NCBI RefSeq assembly: GCF_001544555.2
Contig: NZ_FCOK02000012.1
Coordinates: 62,001 to 126,000 of the forward strand
Source of the DNA: Caballeronia udeis
Lineage (GTDB): Bacteria > Pseudomonadota > Gammaproteobacteria > Burkholderiales > Burkholderiaceae
Reading direction: 5' to 3'
DNA: 64,000 nucleotides
Positions 53,154 through 62,525 of the stretch are shown here, in pieces. Made by a program: the position numbers and the translations under genes. Under the pieces are notes generated by a model. It ran no database searches, was not told the origin of the DNA, and saw only the letters and a list, made by a program, of their open reading frames with translations. The number at the start of each line of letters is the position of its first letter. The stretch's first letter is position 1.

Positions 53154-54371
53154 TCAAGCCCGCTCCTCAAACGCGCGGCGCAACGACAACGCAATACCTT
53201 GCGCCGCGCGCTTCACTTCATCGAGCGCAGGAAAGGTCGGCGCAACGCGCAGATGCCGGTCGCGCGGATCAAGACCATGAGGGAACGCAGCGCCGGCCGG
53301 CGTCATTGCAATGCCCGCTTCGGCGGCCAGTGCGACCGTGCGTTTGGCGAGACCGTCGGGCGTATAGAGACTGATGAAATAACCCCCTTGGGGTATGGTC
53401 CACGACACGCCAGGCAGATCGGCAAGGATCTCGCTGAAGGTCGTGGTCATGGCGTCGAACTTGGGCCGTAACAGCGCCCGGTGCCGCTCCATCAAGTCCT
53501 CCAATGTCTGCCGGCCGCGCAGCACCCGGACGTGGCGGAGTTGATTGAGCTTGTCCGGCCCGATGGTCCTGATAAACGAGCAGCGCTGCCACCAGTCGAC
53601 GTTACGCCGCGACGATGCAACGAACGCCAACGCGGCCCCCGCTATCGTGATCTTGGACAGCGACGCGAACATCAGCGCCCGGTCCGGATGACCCGCTTCC
53701 GCGCAAGCATCGATCATGTTCAACGTGGTGTGCTTCTGCTCGGTCAAGTGATGGAACCGGTAAGCGTCATCCCAGAACAGGCGGAAGTCGGAGGCGGCGG
53801 TCTCCATGGAGGCGAGACGGCGGATGGTATCGGCCGAGTAGATTTCACCGGTTGGATTGCTGTACAGCGGCACGCACCACATGCCCTTGATGGCCGGATC
53901 GGCAGCGACCTGCGCTTCGACAAAATCCATATCGGGGCCATTGCCGGTCAGCGGCACCGGGATCATGCGCACGCCAAGCGCCGCGCAGATCGAGAAATGG
54001 CGGTCGTATCCCGGCACGGGGCAGAGGAACGCGACATCCCCCGCGTTGCGCCACGGCCTGCCGTCAGCCATGCCGTGCAGGATGGCAAACGCAATGGCGT
54101 CATGCATCAGCTCAAGGCTGGAATTGCCCGCCGCCACGACCTGTTCCGCGGCAACCCCAAGCAGATCGGCACCGAGCTCACGTGCCTCGGGCAGACCCAG
54201 GGCATGACCATAATTACGGCAATCAATGCCATCGCGCGACGTGAATTCGCCCGCCTTCAGCGCGTTGGCCAGTGCGTCCGAGCACAGGTCGAGTTGTTCC
54301 GAAGACGGCTTTCCGCGAGTCATATCGATTGTGAGTCCGAGCTTCCTGAAGTCATCGTAAGTCATCGGCAT
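53154..54371 (-). CDS. PLP-dependent aminotransferase (class I/II, PF12897-like)
   Basis: 405 residues from ATG 54371; another ATG two codons on is possible. Fold-type I motifs: GNSSLELMHDAIAFAILHG, VPLYSNPTGEIYS, FWDDAYRFHH and the PLP lysine in LMFASLSKITIAGAALAFV. The C-terminal RDRHLRVAPTFP has the substrate-carboxylate arginine. This branch is annotated as alanine/aspartate-type aminotransferase; the exact amino acid is not certain. It is divergent from a LysR gene. Confidence 0.9.
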   Translation of the reverse strand: MPMTYDDFRKLGLTIDMTRGKPSSEQLDLCSDALANALKAGEFTSRDGIDCRNYGHALGLPEARELGADLLGVAAEQVVAAGNSSLELMHDAIAFAILHGMADGRPWRNAGDVAFLCPVPGYDRHFSICAALGVRMIPVPLTGNGPDMDFVEAQVAADPAIKGMWCVPLYSNPTGEIYSADTIRRLASMETAASDFRLFWDDAYRFHHLTEQKHTTLNMIDACAEAGHPDRALMFASLSKITIAGAALAFVASSRRNVDWWQRCSFIRTIGPDKLNQLRHVRVLRGRQTLEDLMERHRALLRPKFDAMTTTFSEILADLPGVSWTIPQGGYFISLYTPDGLAKRTVALAAEAGIAMTPAGAAFPHGLDPRDRHLRVAPTFPALDEVKRAAQGIALSLRRAFEERA

Positions 54372-54477
54372 CGTTTCTTTTCCGGCCATTCGCGTTGAGG
54401 GACGCCCAGTATGCAAGGCCGTCAGCATTCAGAAAAGCGAGTTATATTGAAGACTTCGTTCAGCTTTTCTGATACCG

Positions 54478-55329
54478 ATGAAAACCTTCGATCTCGATGC
54501 GCTCTCCATGTTTGTCGCCGTCGCCGACACAGGCAGCTTCCTGCGCGGCGCCGCTCTCGTGCATCGCTCGCAATCCGCCGTGAGCATGCAGATCAAGTCG
54601 CTCGAGGCGTCTTTGGGGAAGCCCTTGTTTTCGCGCAAGCCGCGCAACATCACGCTGACCCAGGACGGCCATGTGCTGCTCGCCTACGCGCGGCGTTTGC
54701 TTGCCCTGCGCGACGAAGCCTGGGCCTCGATTGTTCGACCGGACGTCAGGGGGCGGGTGGCGATCGGGGTACCGGACGACTACGCGTCGTCTCTCCTGCC
54801 CTCCGTGCTGAGAAAATTTTCCGCGACTTACCCGAAGGTCGAGATCCAGGTCATCGGCATGCCGAGCAACGCACTGGCGCCGCTTATCAAGGAAGGCAAG
54901 ATCGATCTCGCCTGCATGACGCGCATGAAGGGATTGAGCGGCGACTTTATCCGCCTGGAACCCATGGTCTGGGCCGGTTACGCTGTCGGCAACGAGGTCT
55001 GGAAGGAACGCCCGCTGCCCATTGCCGTCTTCGCGCCGGGCAGCGTCGCGCGGTCCAAGGCGATCCACGCGCTCGAACGGGCGAAGATCAGCTATCGCAC
55101 GTCTTACGAAAGCCCCAGCCTGCTGGGCCTTTTCAGCATGGTGGAGGCGGGGCTCGCAATCGCGCCGCTGTCCCGGTGCAGCATCCCGGAACGGTTCGTC
55201 CAACTTGGCAGCGCGGACGGCTTGCCGGCGTTGCCGGACCTGGAAATCGTGCTCGCGCGCAGCGCGGGATCGAACCGGCCGCCGTGTGATTTCCTGGCGG
55301 AACAGATCCTGGCGGACCTGCGAATCTGA
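54478..55329 (+). CDS. LysR family transcriptional regulator
   Basis: 283 residues. Helix-turn-helix DLDALSMFVAVADTGSFLRGAALVHRSQSAVSMQIKSLE then LGKPLFSRKPRNITLTQDG. It is divergent from the aminotransferase, 106 bp apart, and so probably controls it. Ligand unknown; amino acid or keto acid expected. Confidence 0.94.
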   Translation: MKTFDLDALSMFVAVADTGSFLRGAALVHRSQSAVSMQIKSLEASLGKPLFSRKPRNITLTQDGHVLLAYARRLLALRDEAWASIVRPDVRGRVAIGVPDDYASSLLPSVLRKFSATYPKVEIQVIGMPSNALAPLIKEGKIDLACMTRMKGLSGDFIRLEPMVWAGYAVGNEVWKERPLPIAVFAPGSVARSKAIHALERAKISYRTSYESPSLLGLFSMVEAGLAIAPLSRCSIPERFVQLGSADGLPALPDLEIVLARSAGSNRPPCDFLAEQILADLRI

Positions 55330-55362
55330 GCCCGTGCGAGCTAATGTGGTCAGACGGTCGAG

Positions 55363-58300
55363 CTATTGTGCGCTGGCCGCTTCCGGCTTCATTCGACCCT
55401 TGCTCGCAAACTCCTCAAACCCTTCAACAGGCAACGGCCGGCAAAAATAGAAACCCTGGTAGGCATGACAACCTGCGTCAGCCAGGAAGTCGCGTTGCTC
55501 TTCCGTCTCCACGCCTTCGGCAATCACCCCCAAGCCAAGGCTCTGCGCCAGCGCCACGATAGTCCGCGCAATGGCCGCGTCGTTTGGATCGATCAGCACG
55601 TCGCGCACGAATGACTGATCGATTTTCAACTGATCCAAAGGTAGCCGCTTCAAGTATGAAAGCGATGAATAGCCGATACCGAAATCGTCCAGCGAAAAGA
55701 CCACGCCGCGCGCCTTGAGCGCGTACATTTTTTCAATGATGTCCTGCACGTTGTCCACCAGCACGCTCTCGGTCAGTTCCAGCTTGAGCCGGTTCGGGTT
55801 AGCGCCCGTTCGACGGATCACGTTCAACACCTTGGCCACGAAATCAGGCTCGCGGAACTGCTGCACGCTGACATTGACCGCGATCGTCAGGTGGGACATG
55901 TCCGGCCGCATGGCCCACAACGCCAGCTGGGCACACGCGGTTTCCAGCACCCAGTTGCCCAGCGCCACGATCATCCCGGTCTCTTCGGCGAGGTGAATGA
56001 AGTCGGCGGGCGACACGATGCCGCGCTCTGGATGCTGCCAACGCACGAGCGCTTCGGCCCCGATAACCCGGTTGCCGTCGAGCACCTGCGCCTGGTAATG
56101 CACGAGGAACTGATTACCCTCTATTGCCCTTCGCAAGTCCGCCTCGAGCGCTGCCCGTTCCACCACCACGGTCTGCATGGCCGGATCGAAGAAAGACAGC
56201 GCGTTGCGCCCAAGGTCCTTCGACTTGTACATGGCAAGGTCGGCCTGCTTCAGCAGTTCGTCCATGGATGTCTGATAGCCCCTGAACACCGTGGCGCCAA
56301 TGCTGGCCGTGCTGCGGTAATCGATGTCCTCAAGCTGATACGACTCGCCGAGAACACTCAGGATCATTTCGCCCATGGCTTCGGTCTGGGCCGCCGCTTC
56401 CTGCCAGGTTTGGTCAAGGCTTCCGAGCACCACCACGAATTCGTCGCCACCTACCCGCGCCACGGTATCGCCGTCGCGTACGCTGGCGGCCAGACGCTGT
56501 GCCACTTGTTGCAGCAGCAGGTCGCCCATGTCGTGACCCAGGGTGTCGTTGAGCGTCTTGAAGTGATCCAGGTCGATGAATAGCAATGCACCGCACGCCC
56601 CGCTTCGCGCGCTGACGGTAATGGCCTGCGTCAGGCGGTCAAGCAGCAGGGTGCGGTTGGGCAAACGCGTGAGGGCATCGAAGAAAGCCAGCTCCTTGAT
56701 GCGTTCCTCCGCGATCTTGCGTTCGGTGATGTCGTGGTGCGTACCCACATAGTGACTGACAACGCCGCCCTCGCCCGTCACCGCCGAGATCGTCAGCCAT
56801 TTCGGATAGACCTCGCCATTCTTGCGACGCCCCCAGATCTCGCCCTGCCAGCCGCCCATGCGATGGATCGTTTCCCACATCTCGCCGAAAAAAGCTTGGT
56901 CGTGATGGTGCGAGCGGAGCATCCGCGGGGTCTGGCCCACGGCTTCCTCAGCGGTGTACCCGGTGCACTCGGTGAACGCGGAGTTGACGCGCAGGATGGT
57001 GTTGTTGGCGTCGGTGACCATCATGGCTTCGAGCGAGTCGAAGGCGACCGCCGCAATACGCAATTCGGCCTCGACCTGCTTGCGGTCGGTGATGTCGCGC
57101 CCGCTGGTCCGGAAGCCCGTGAAAACGCCCTTGGCGTCGGTGATTGGAACCCAGGAAACAGACAGCCAGACCAGCGAGCCGTCCTTGCGGACGCAGCGGA
57201 ATTCGAGGTCATCGCCGCGAGAGCCCTTGAGCCCCCTCAGGAACTCAGGGGCGACGCGGGCCATGTCGTCCGGATAGATCAGCGTGCCGGCGAAGTCCTT
57301 CATCGCCATGCATTCGTCGACGGTGTAGCCGGTGTATTCCTCGACCGATGGATTGATCCAGCGTGGTTTGCCATCCGGTCCCCACCAGACCTCCCAGTTC
57401 ACCGTGCAGTCCGCAATAGCGCGGAACTTCTCCTCGCTCTCGCGCAGCTCGCGGGTCATGGTGGAAGCCAGCCGCATCGCGCGGCCGCGGCCGGTCACCA
57501 TCAACCAGGCGAGCAGCGCCAGCAGCAGGCTCAGGCCCGTGCCGGCGACGGCGATCAGCGCTTCGGCGTTGCGGCCGAAGCGACCCTTGAAATCGTCCAG
57601 GGTGGTCATCGAGAGCGTCCAGTCGTGCCCTGCGACGACCAGGTACTCATTGGCTGAAATGAGCGCAGGCCAGTGCTGCTTCCCTGCGTCAGGGGAGCGG
57701 TAAAGCAAGGTCGCGACGGACGGATCCACGCCGTCGTAGATAGCCAACGCGAGGCCAGGCAGAGGGTCGCCGTAAAGACTGGCGATGACGTCGTGCATGC
57801 GAAACGACGCGTACACCCAGCCGGCAAGATGCGCCCGGCGTTCTGCGACGCTGTCGTGCGGCTGGCCCCGGTCGTAGATCGGCAGGTACATGATGAAAGC
57901 GGGTTTCGCGTCCGGCCCATGGTCCACGCGCAGCCGGACTTTCCCGGAGACCGCCACCATGCCGGAATCGCGCGCCTTCTCCATGGCCTGCCGCCGCACA
58001 GGGTCGGCCCAGGGATCCACGCCGAGCGGGGCGCGGTTGCTGGCAACGGACGGTTCGCGCTGGATGATCGGCGCGTAGTTTTCACGCAAGCCCTGCGGCT
58101 GGATGGTATAGCCGGTAAAACCCAACTGATGCATCGCGGCAATATGCGCGTCCCTGCGCGCAGCCGGTACCCACTCGATGACCCCTATAGTCTGGATGCC
58201 GGAAAAGTTGGCGTCGAGATTGAGCGCGCCGACGTAGTCGCGGAAGTTGTCGCGATCCATGTGGCCGGTGGCGGCGAAGAGACCTTGCACACCGCGCAGC

Positions 58301-58482
58301 ATCTGCTCGTAAGTCGACATGCGCTGTTCGACACGGCTGACCACGTCGCCCAGGGAAGAATTGAACTGGGAGAGCAATTCGTTGTGGGAAGCTCGCCGCT
58401 CATGATCCCAGACGATCCAGGTGACGCCGAGGGCGGCGGACAAGATCAACAGGGGCAGCAATACCAGGCGAGCCCAGGTCAC
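55363..58482 (-). CDS. CHASE-PAS-GGDEF-EAL membrane signalling protein
   Basis: About 1039 residues from the GTG at 58480-58482, which overlaps the binding-protein stop by 4 bp (GTGA). TM1 (near the N-terminus), an extracytoplasmic CHASE domain (about 45-250), TM2 (about 300-322), two PAS/PAC repeats (about 335-590), a GGDEF domain with intact ARVGGDEFVVVLGS (about 600-765), and an EAL domain with EALVRWQHPERG and NNxxDDFGxGYSS-like FSLDDFGIGYSSLSYL (about 775-1030). Both catalytic motifs look intact, so it may make or break c-di-GMP depending on the signal. Confidence 0.94.
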   Translation of the reverse strand: MTWARLVLLPLLILSAALGVTWIVWDHERRASHNELLSQFNSSLGDVVSRVEQRMSTYEQMLRGVQGLFAATGHMDRDNFRDYVGALNLDANFSGIQTIGVIEWVPAARRDAHIAAMHQLGFTGYTIQPQGLRENYAPIIQREPSVASNRAPLGVDPWADPVRRQAMEKARDSGMVAVSGKVRLRVDHGPDAKPAFIMYLPIYDRGQPHDSVAERRAHLAGWVYASFRMHDVIASLYGDPLPGLALAIYDGVDPSVATLLYRSPDAGKQHWPALISANEYLVVAGHDWTLSMTTLDDFKGRFGRNAEALIAVAGTGLSLLLALLAWLMVTGRGRAMRLASTMTRELRESEEKFRAIADCTVNWEVWWGPDGKPRWINPSVEEYTGYTVDECMAMKDFAGTLIYPDDMARVAPEFLRGLKGSRGDDLEFRCVRKDGSLVWLSVSWVPITDAKGVFTGFRTSGRDITDRKQVEAELRIAAVAFDSLEAMMVTDANNTILRVNSAFTECTGYTAEEAVGQTPRMLRSHHHDQAFFGEMWETIHRMGGWQGEIWGRRKNGEVYPKWLTISAVTGEGGVVSHYVGTHHDITERKIAEERIKELAFFDALTRLPNRTLLLDRLTQAITVSARSGACGALLFIDLDHFKTLNDTLGHDMGDLLLQQVAQRLAASVRDGDTVARVGGDEFVVVLGSLDQTWQEAAAQTEAMGEMILSVLGESYQLEDIDYRSTASIGATVFRGYQTSMDELLKQADLAMYKSKDLGRNALSFFDPAMQTVVVERAALEADLRRAIEGNQFLVHYQAQVLDGNRVIGAEALVRWQHPERGIVSPADFIHLAEETGMIVALGNWVLETACAQLALWAMRPDMSHLTIAVNVSVQQFREPDFVAKVLNVIRRTGANPNRLKLELTESVLVDNVQDIIEKMYALKARGVVFSLDDFGIGYSSLSYLKRLPLDQLKIDQSFVRDVLIDPNDAAIARTIVALAQSLGLGVIAEGVETEEQRDFLADAGCHAYQGFYFCRPLPVEGFEEFASKGRMKPEAASAQ

Positions 58483-59273
58483 GGGGGTGCCTGGAAATCG
58501 ACCATGGATTTCGCCAGATCGGGTTTGAAGTACTTCTCGAAAATATGCAGCACGGTTCCATCCGCGCGCATCTCGTTCACCAGCGCGCGCCACTTGTCCT
58601 GCTCGGCCGGCGAGAGCGCCTTCTTCGACATGATCAGGCCATGGGGGATGGCCGGATCGTTGAACTCGATGATGGTCGTGACATCGCGGATCTTCTTTTC
58701 ATCCAGCGCGGGGTAATCGAACGGCTCCATGATCATGCCCTGGATGCGCCGGTGAATCAGCGCCTCATACAGCGGCTCCAGGCCGCCGGCCTGGCTGACG
58801 CGGTTTTCAGCCGCGAGCGTGTCGACCAGGCGGTTGGCCGAGTCGCTGTAGCGGAAGCTGCGGATCACGCCCAGTTGAAACTTGTCGCTGCGCTCGAAAT
58901 CGGCCAACTGACCCATGCCCGCGTCCTTGCGCACCAGCAAATAGTATTTGTTGCTGAAGTACCAGGCGAAGGAAGCGAAGCGGTTGCGCTCGGCGTTGGC
59001 AATGCCGGACAAACTGAAGTCGAGCCCGCCGGATTCGATCAACTGCCAGATGCGCGCACGTGACATAAGGCTGACGCTGATCCGGCAGCCGCTGCGGCGA
59101 ATCAGTTCGTCGGCGAAATCCTTGTCGATACCTGTGTCGGTATCAGCGGAATAAAGCAGGCCGTGGTCATGCAGCGCAAGCGTAAAGAGACGTGAACAAT
59201 CAGGACCCGCCGCAACCGCACGGCCGACGCATAACATCACCAGTAGCAAGCCGCCCAGAGTGTGTCGGATCAC
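58479..59273 (-). CDS. periplasmic substrate-binding protein (SBP_bac_3) paired with the GGDEF-EAL protein
   Basis: About 264 residues if started at GTG 59273, which gives a clean signal peptide (MIRHTLGGLLLVMLCVGRAVAA); an in-frame GTG at 59331-59333 would give 284. Family 3 binding fold: LYSADTDTGIDKDFADELIRRSG, then DFSLSGIANAERNRFA and IQGMIMEPFDYPALDE. There are no ABC permease genes nearby. Its coding end overlaps the GGDEF-EAL start, so it probably senses a ligand and passes it to that protein's CHASE domain rather than importing it. Confidence 0.88.
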   Translation of the reverse strand: MIRHTLGGLLLVMLCVGRAVAAGPDCSRLFTLALHDHGLLYSADTDTGIDKDFADELIRRSGCRISVSLMSRARIWQLIESGGLDFSLSGIANAERNRFASFAWYFSNKYYLLVRKDAGMGQLADFERSDKFQLGVIRSFRYSDSANRLVDTLAAENRVSQAGGLEPLYEALIHRRIQGMIMEPFDYPALDEKKIRDVTTIIEFNDPAIPHGLIMSKKALSPAEQDKWRALVNEMRADGTVLHIFEKYFKPDLAKSMVDFQAPP

Positions 59274-59983
59274 AGCGTCGCCATGGTGGTGGAAGTAACT
59301 AGAAACAGCCCTCTTTTTATTAACGCCGGTCACGAGGGCTTGTTTAGTGATTTTGACACCTCAACAACGGGTTATGCGGGGAGACTTTTTGCAAGATGCC
59401 TTTTTGTCAGCCTTTTCTGCCTATCGTTCGGAAAAACGACAGTAAATTGCTTAATCGGGCTATCCCGGCATATGACCGGTTTAGTAAAAAAATGGCAACG
59501 CCTGCGAATTAATGTTACCGGACGCTTATTAAAACTGCAACCGAGGGGAATCGTTTGCGAGTCATACCGTAGTGAACTTTTCGTACCCGACCGGCAGCAC
59601 AAGGCCTTGGCATCAGGCTTAGGCAGGGGAGGCAATATCCAACCCCAGGCTAAGCTGTTCCTGGTGGTCGCTACTTCGCGCAAGTGACAGCTTTGTGTGC
59701 ACCGTACGCGATAGTAATTTTAATTCCGCGCTCTACCAATCCTCTGTTTAAACAGGTTGACTGGGGCAATATCAAACCATATAGGTAAAACCACTCGGGT
59801 AAAGGCACTTCTAGCGGAATGGAATTAAACGTCCACTGATATGTTCTATCTATTGGATGACAGGTGCAAGACAGAGTCCACAAAGGGTGCGCAAAGCGCT
59901 ATTGCAAGAACAAAGGTTATTGCAATAGCGCAAGACCCGCGATTCGCGTGATTGCGTGGGAGCGAGCGCGCGTTGTACCGGCT
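59274..59983. other. intergenic stretch, lower GC, no recognised gene
   Basis: About 700 bp. Open frames on both strands (59262-59687 and 59671-59883) lack motifs and ribosome sites. The base composition is clearly more AT-rich than the surroundings, which suggests acquired or decayed DNA. It should contain the promoter of the binding-protein gene. Confidence 0.5.
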
Positions 59984-60388
59984 TTAGTTGCCGATCTTCA
60001 GCAACTCGACTTCGAATGTCAGCGTGCTGTTTGGAGGAATGGGGCCTACGCCGCGGTCACCGTATGCGGTTGCCGGCGGGCACACGAGCTTGGCCTTGCC
60101 GCCGACCTTCATCTTCTGAAGACCTTGCGTCCAGCACGGCACCACCTGGCCGAGCGGGAACGATGCCGGCTGCCCGCGCTTGTACGAGGAGTCGAATTCG
60201 GTGCCGTTCGCGAGCGTGCCGCGATAGTTGACGGTCACGGTGTCGGCAGCGGTAGGCTGCGCGCCCGTGCCTTCCTTGATCTGCGTCACGGTGACGCCGG
60301 AAGGAAGCGTTTCAGTCGCGCCCGTAGCGGCGTAAGCCGATGACGAAGCAATCAAAGCAAAAGTGAGCAGCAGCGATACTTTTTTCAT
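59984..60388 (-). CDS. FKBP-type peptidyl-prolyl isomerase, exported
   Basis: 134 residues from ATG 60388. Signal peptide MKKVSLLLTFALIASSSAYA, then an FKBP domain: VNYRGTLANGTEFDSSYKRGQPASFPLGQVVP, GLQKMKVGGKAKLVCPP and TAYGDRGVGPIPPNSTLTFEVELL. It folds periplasmic proteins by prolyl isomerisation. The upstream frame extension to 60502 has no signal. It is monocistronic. Confidence 0.95.
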   Translation of the reverse strand: MKKVSLLLTFALIASSSAYAATGATETLPSGVTVTQIKEGTGAQPTAADTVTVNYRGTLANGTEFDSSYKRGQPASFPLGQVVPCWTQGLQKMKVGGKAKLVCPPATAYGDRGVGPIPPNSTLTFEVELLKIGN

Positions 60389-60776
60389 AAAGCGTCCAGA
60401 GCGTCCCCAAAGTGGGGTGTTGTGAATAAAGTGCAATATCAGTGAAGCCAAGCCGAATACCTTAGCACGGACAGGTGACGGTATGGCGGAACGTCGCTTC
60501 AAGACGGTTCTTACAAGCGATCAGGTCATGGTGCCAAGCGTCTCTCGCACAACACACGCTGCCAGGATCTAGCACCTTTTCAAACCGCAATCAGGGTTGA
60601 CCCATAGATACTCGATCAATCAGATCCGGCTCCATGCTGCTTTGTCGTTCGTAGTTCGGATATTGCCGATTTTCGATAACGCTCAATTTTTTCGTCCTCC
60701 TATTATCGTTTGGACCCGTCGCCCATACAGCGCCTAGCCGCAGTACAGGAACGGCTGCCAACTTCCGGAGAGTTGA
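60389..60776. other. intergenic stretch without a recognised gene
   Basis: About 390 bp between the FKBP gene promoter and the permease fragment. No gene, RNA or clear repeat was seen. Confidence 0.5.
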
Positions 60777-60944
60777 ATGGAACGAGAATCGAACAACCGG
60801 CCTGACGAGCTGATCCAGGTTGGCGGCCAGACGCTGACCGCCAATATTGTGACCATGTCGGTATTCGGCGCGATTGTGATGTACATCATCAGCGTGCTGG
60901 CGCTGTTCAAATTGCGTCGCGCCGCTCCGCGAATAGTGCTGTAA
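60777..60944 (+). pseudogene. C-terminal fragment of an ethanolamine/APC permease
   Basis: 55 residues starting at an ATG with GGAG upstream. It reads GGQTLTANIVTMSVFGAIVM then YIISVLALFKLRRAAP, which looks like the last-but-one helix of ethanolamine permeases (Eat, APC superfamily). The rest of the roughly 450-residue protein is missing on both sides; an in-frame stop precedes the ATG. It sits just before genes of a gamma-glutamyl ethanolamine pathway, where eat is often found, so it is likely a relic of the pathway's own transporter. Confidence 0.6.
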
Positions 60945-61046
60945 CGGGTGCGATGCCGCTCAGGCGTTTTCGACCACAAAGGCACAAGGCACTGAGTATT
61001 ACCCCAGCCGATCGTCACCATAACGAATATCGATTGTTGTTGATCT

Positions 61047-61062
61047 GGAACATTCCCGTTCC
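61047..61062. promoter_or_regulatory. possible operator before the glutamine-synthetase-like gene
   Basis: GGAAC-ATTCCC-GTTCC is an inverted repeat with 5-bp arms, 46 bp upstream of the gene start. Weak alone. Confidence 0.3.
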
Positions 61063-61107
61063 TAAGATGGATTAACCGCACAAAGCGGTGAAGCGGAGAC
61101 ACAGAAT

Positions 61108-62505
61108 ATGGATGCGCATACAAAGCCCGAACGGGTAATCAAGACAGTAGAAGATGCGATTCGCCTGGTGGAGGCAAGCGGACTGACGCATATCAAAGTG
61201 GGCCTGTCCGATATCGATGGCATTCTGCGCGGAAAATATCTGCGCAAGGATAAATTCCTCGGGGCACTGCGTTCAGGATTCGCCTTCTGCAATGTCGTAC
61301 TGGGCTGGGACGCAGACGACCAGATGTACGACAACACCAAATACACCGGCTGGCACACCGCGTATCCGGACGCCATGGTGCGCATCGTTCCTGAGACCTG
61401 CCGGCGCCTGCCGCTGGAACAGGGCAACGGCGAAGACATGCTTTTCTTCCTCGCAGAATTTGTTGGGGATGCCGAAGCAATTTGCCCTCGTGGTTTGCTG
61501 CAACGCGTGTTGAAGCGTGCAAGCGATATGGGATTCGAGGCGTCTGCCGCACTCGAATATGAATTCTTCATGTTCGAGGAAACGCCGCATTCGGTGCGTG
61601 AAAAAAATTACCGTGACCTGAAGAACTGGACGCCGGGAAATTTCGGCTATTCGGTGCTGCGCAGTACGGTTGAAGGTGATTTCTACCGGCAATTGCTCGA
61701 CATGTGCGAGCAGATGGACATGCCTATCGAGGGCCTGCATACCGAAACCGGTCCGGGCGTGCTGGAGGCCGCACTTGCGGTGGACGGCGCCGCCGACATG
61801 GCGGACAAGGCCATATTGTTCAAGACCTTCACCAAGGCGCTCGCTCAGAAGAATAATCTGATGGCGACTTTCATGGCGAAATGGTCGCATGACCACCCCG
61901 GGCAAAGCGGTCATATCCACTTGTCCTTGCGCGAGGCGAGCACCGGCAAGTCGGCGTTTTACGACGAAAGCCGTCCTTACAACATGAGCGCCAAGCAAGC
62001 CAGTTTCATGGCGGGCGTGCAACGCTACCTGCCCGAATTCATGTCGATGTTCGCGCAGACCGTCAATAGCTATTCGCGCTTGGTGCCGGGCTACTGGGCG
62101 CCGCTCGATGCAACCTGGGGCGTTGAGAATCGGACCACGGCCTTGCGCCTGATCCCGGGATCGGAAAAATCCCAGCGCGTTGAAGTCCGCATTGGTTCGG
62201 CCGACGCGAATCCCTACATTGCATTGGCGGCCGCATTGGGCGCCGGCTTGCATGGCATTGACCAGGGCCTCGATCCGGGGGAGATCGTCCAGGGCAACGC
62301 CTATACGCAGGAATTTCCCGCCCACCTGAAATTGCCTTGCACCCTGTGGGAGTCCGCACAGCGGCTGCGCCAGTCCGAAGCGGCGAAGACCTTGTTTGGC
62401 GAAGCGTTTGTCGAGCATTTCGCCGCGACCCGCGAATGGGAAGAGCGGCAGTTCCGTCGGCATGTGACCGATTGGGAATTGGCCCGCTATTTCGAAATCA
62501 TCTGA
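61108..62505 (+). CDS. glutamine-synthetase-like gamma-glutamyl ligase (ethanolamine or polyamine)
   Basis: 465 residues of the GS type III/GlnA4-PuuA branch. The beta-grasp domain begins LTHIKVGLSDIDGILRGKYL. Catalytic motifs: AALEYEFFMFEE, the nucleotide and ammonium-site region TETGPGVLEAALAVDGAADMAD, GHIHLSLREAS and SADANPYIALAAALGAGL. Such enzymes ligate glutamate to ethanolamine or putrescine with ATP. The next genes are an aldehyde dehydrogenase and an iron alcohol dehydrogenase, the set known for ethanolamine via gamma-glutamylethanolamide. Not glutamine synthesis, because the adenylylation loop is not seen. Confidence 0.88.
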   Translation: MDAHTKPERVIKTVEDAIRLVEASGLTHIKVGLSDIDGILRGKYLRKDKFLGALRSGFAFCNVVLGWDADDQMYDNTKYTGWHTAYPDAMVRIVPETCRRLPLEQGNGEDMLFFLAEFVGDAEAICPRGLLQRVLKRASDMGFEASAALEYEFFMFEETPHSVREKNYRDLKNWTPGNFGYSVLRSTVEGDFYRQLLDMCEQMDMPIEGLHTETGPGVLEAALAVDGAADMADKAILFKTFTKALAQKNNLMATFMAKWSHDHPGQSGHIHLSLREASTGKSAFYDESRPYNMSAKQASFMAGVQRYLPEFMSMFAQTVNSYSRLVPGYWAPLDATWGVENRTTALRLIPGSEKSQRVEVRIGSADANPYIALAAALGAGLHGIDQGLDPGEIVQGNAYTQEFPAHLKLPCTLWESAQRLRQSEAAKTLFGEAFVEHFAATREWEERQFRRHVTDWELARYFEII

Positions 62506-62525
62506 GTCCAAACATCCAAGCCAAT

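Noticed and set aside
59274..59420. c-di-GMP (GEMM) riboswitch in front of the binding protein/GGDEF-EAL genes
   Set aside because: Looked for the conserved GEMM core words on the minus strand upstream of 59273 and did not find them.
59671..59883. 70-residue minus-strand frame and the overlapping plus frame at 59262-59687
   Set aside because: No ribosome site, no motif, and placed in an AT-rich gene-poor gap.
60734..61123. 129-residue minus-strand frame
   Set aside because: Antisense of the permease fragment and of the ligase leader; the plus-strand reading is recognisable while this one is not.
61273..62511. 412-residue minus-strand open frame
   Set aside because: Antisense of the glutamine-synthetase-like gene; no recognisable domain.
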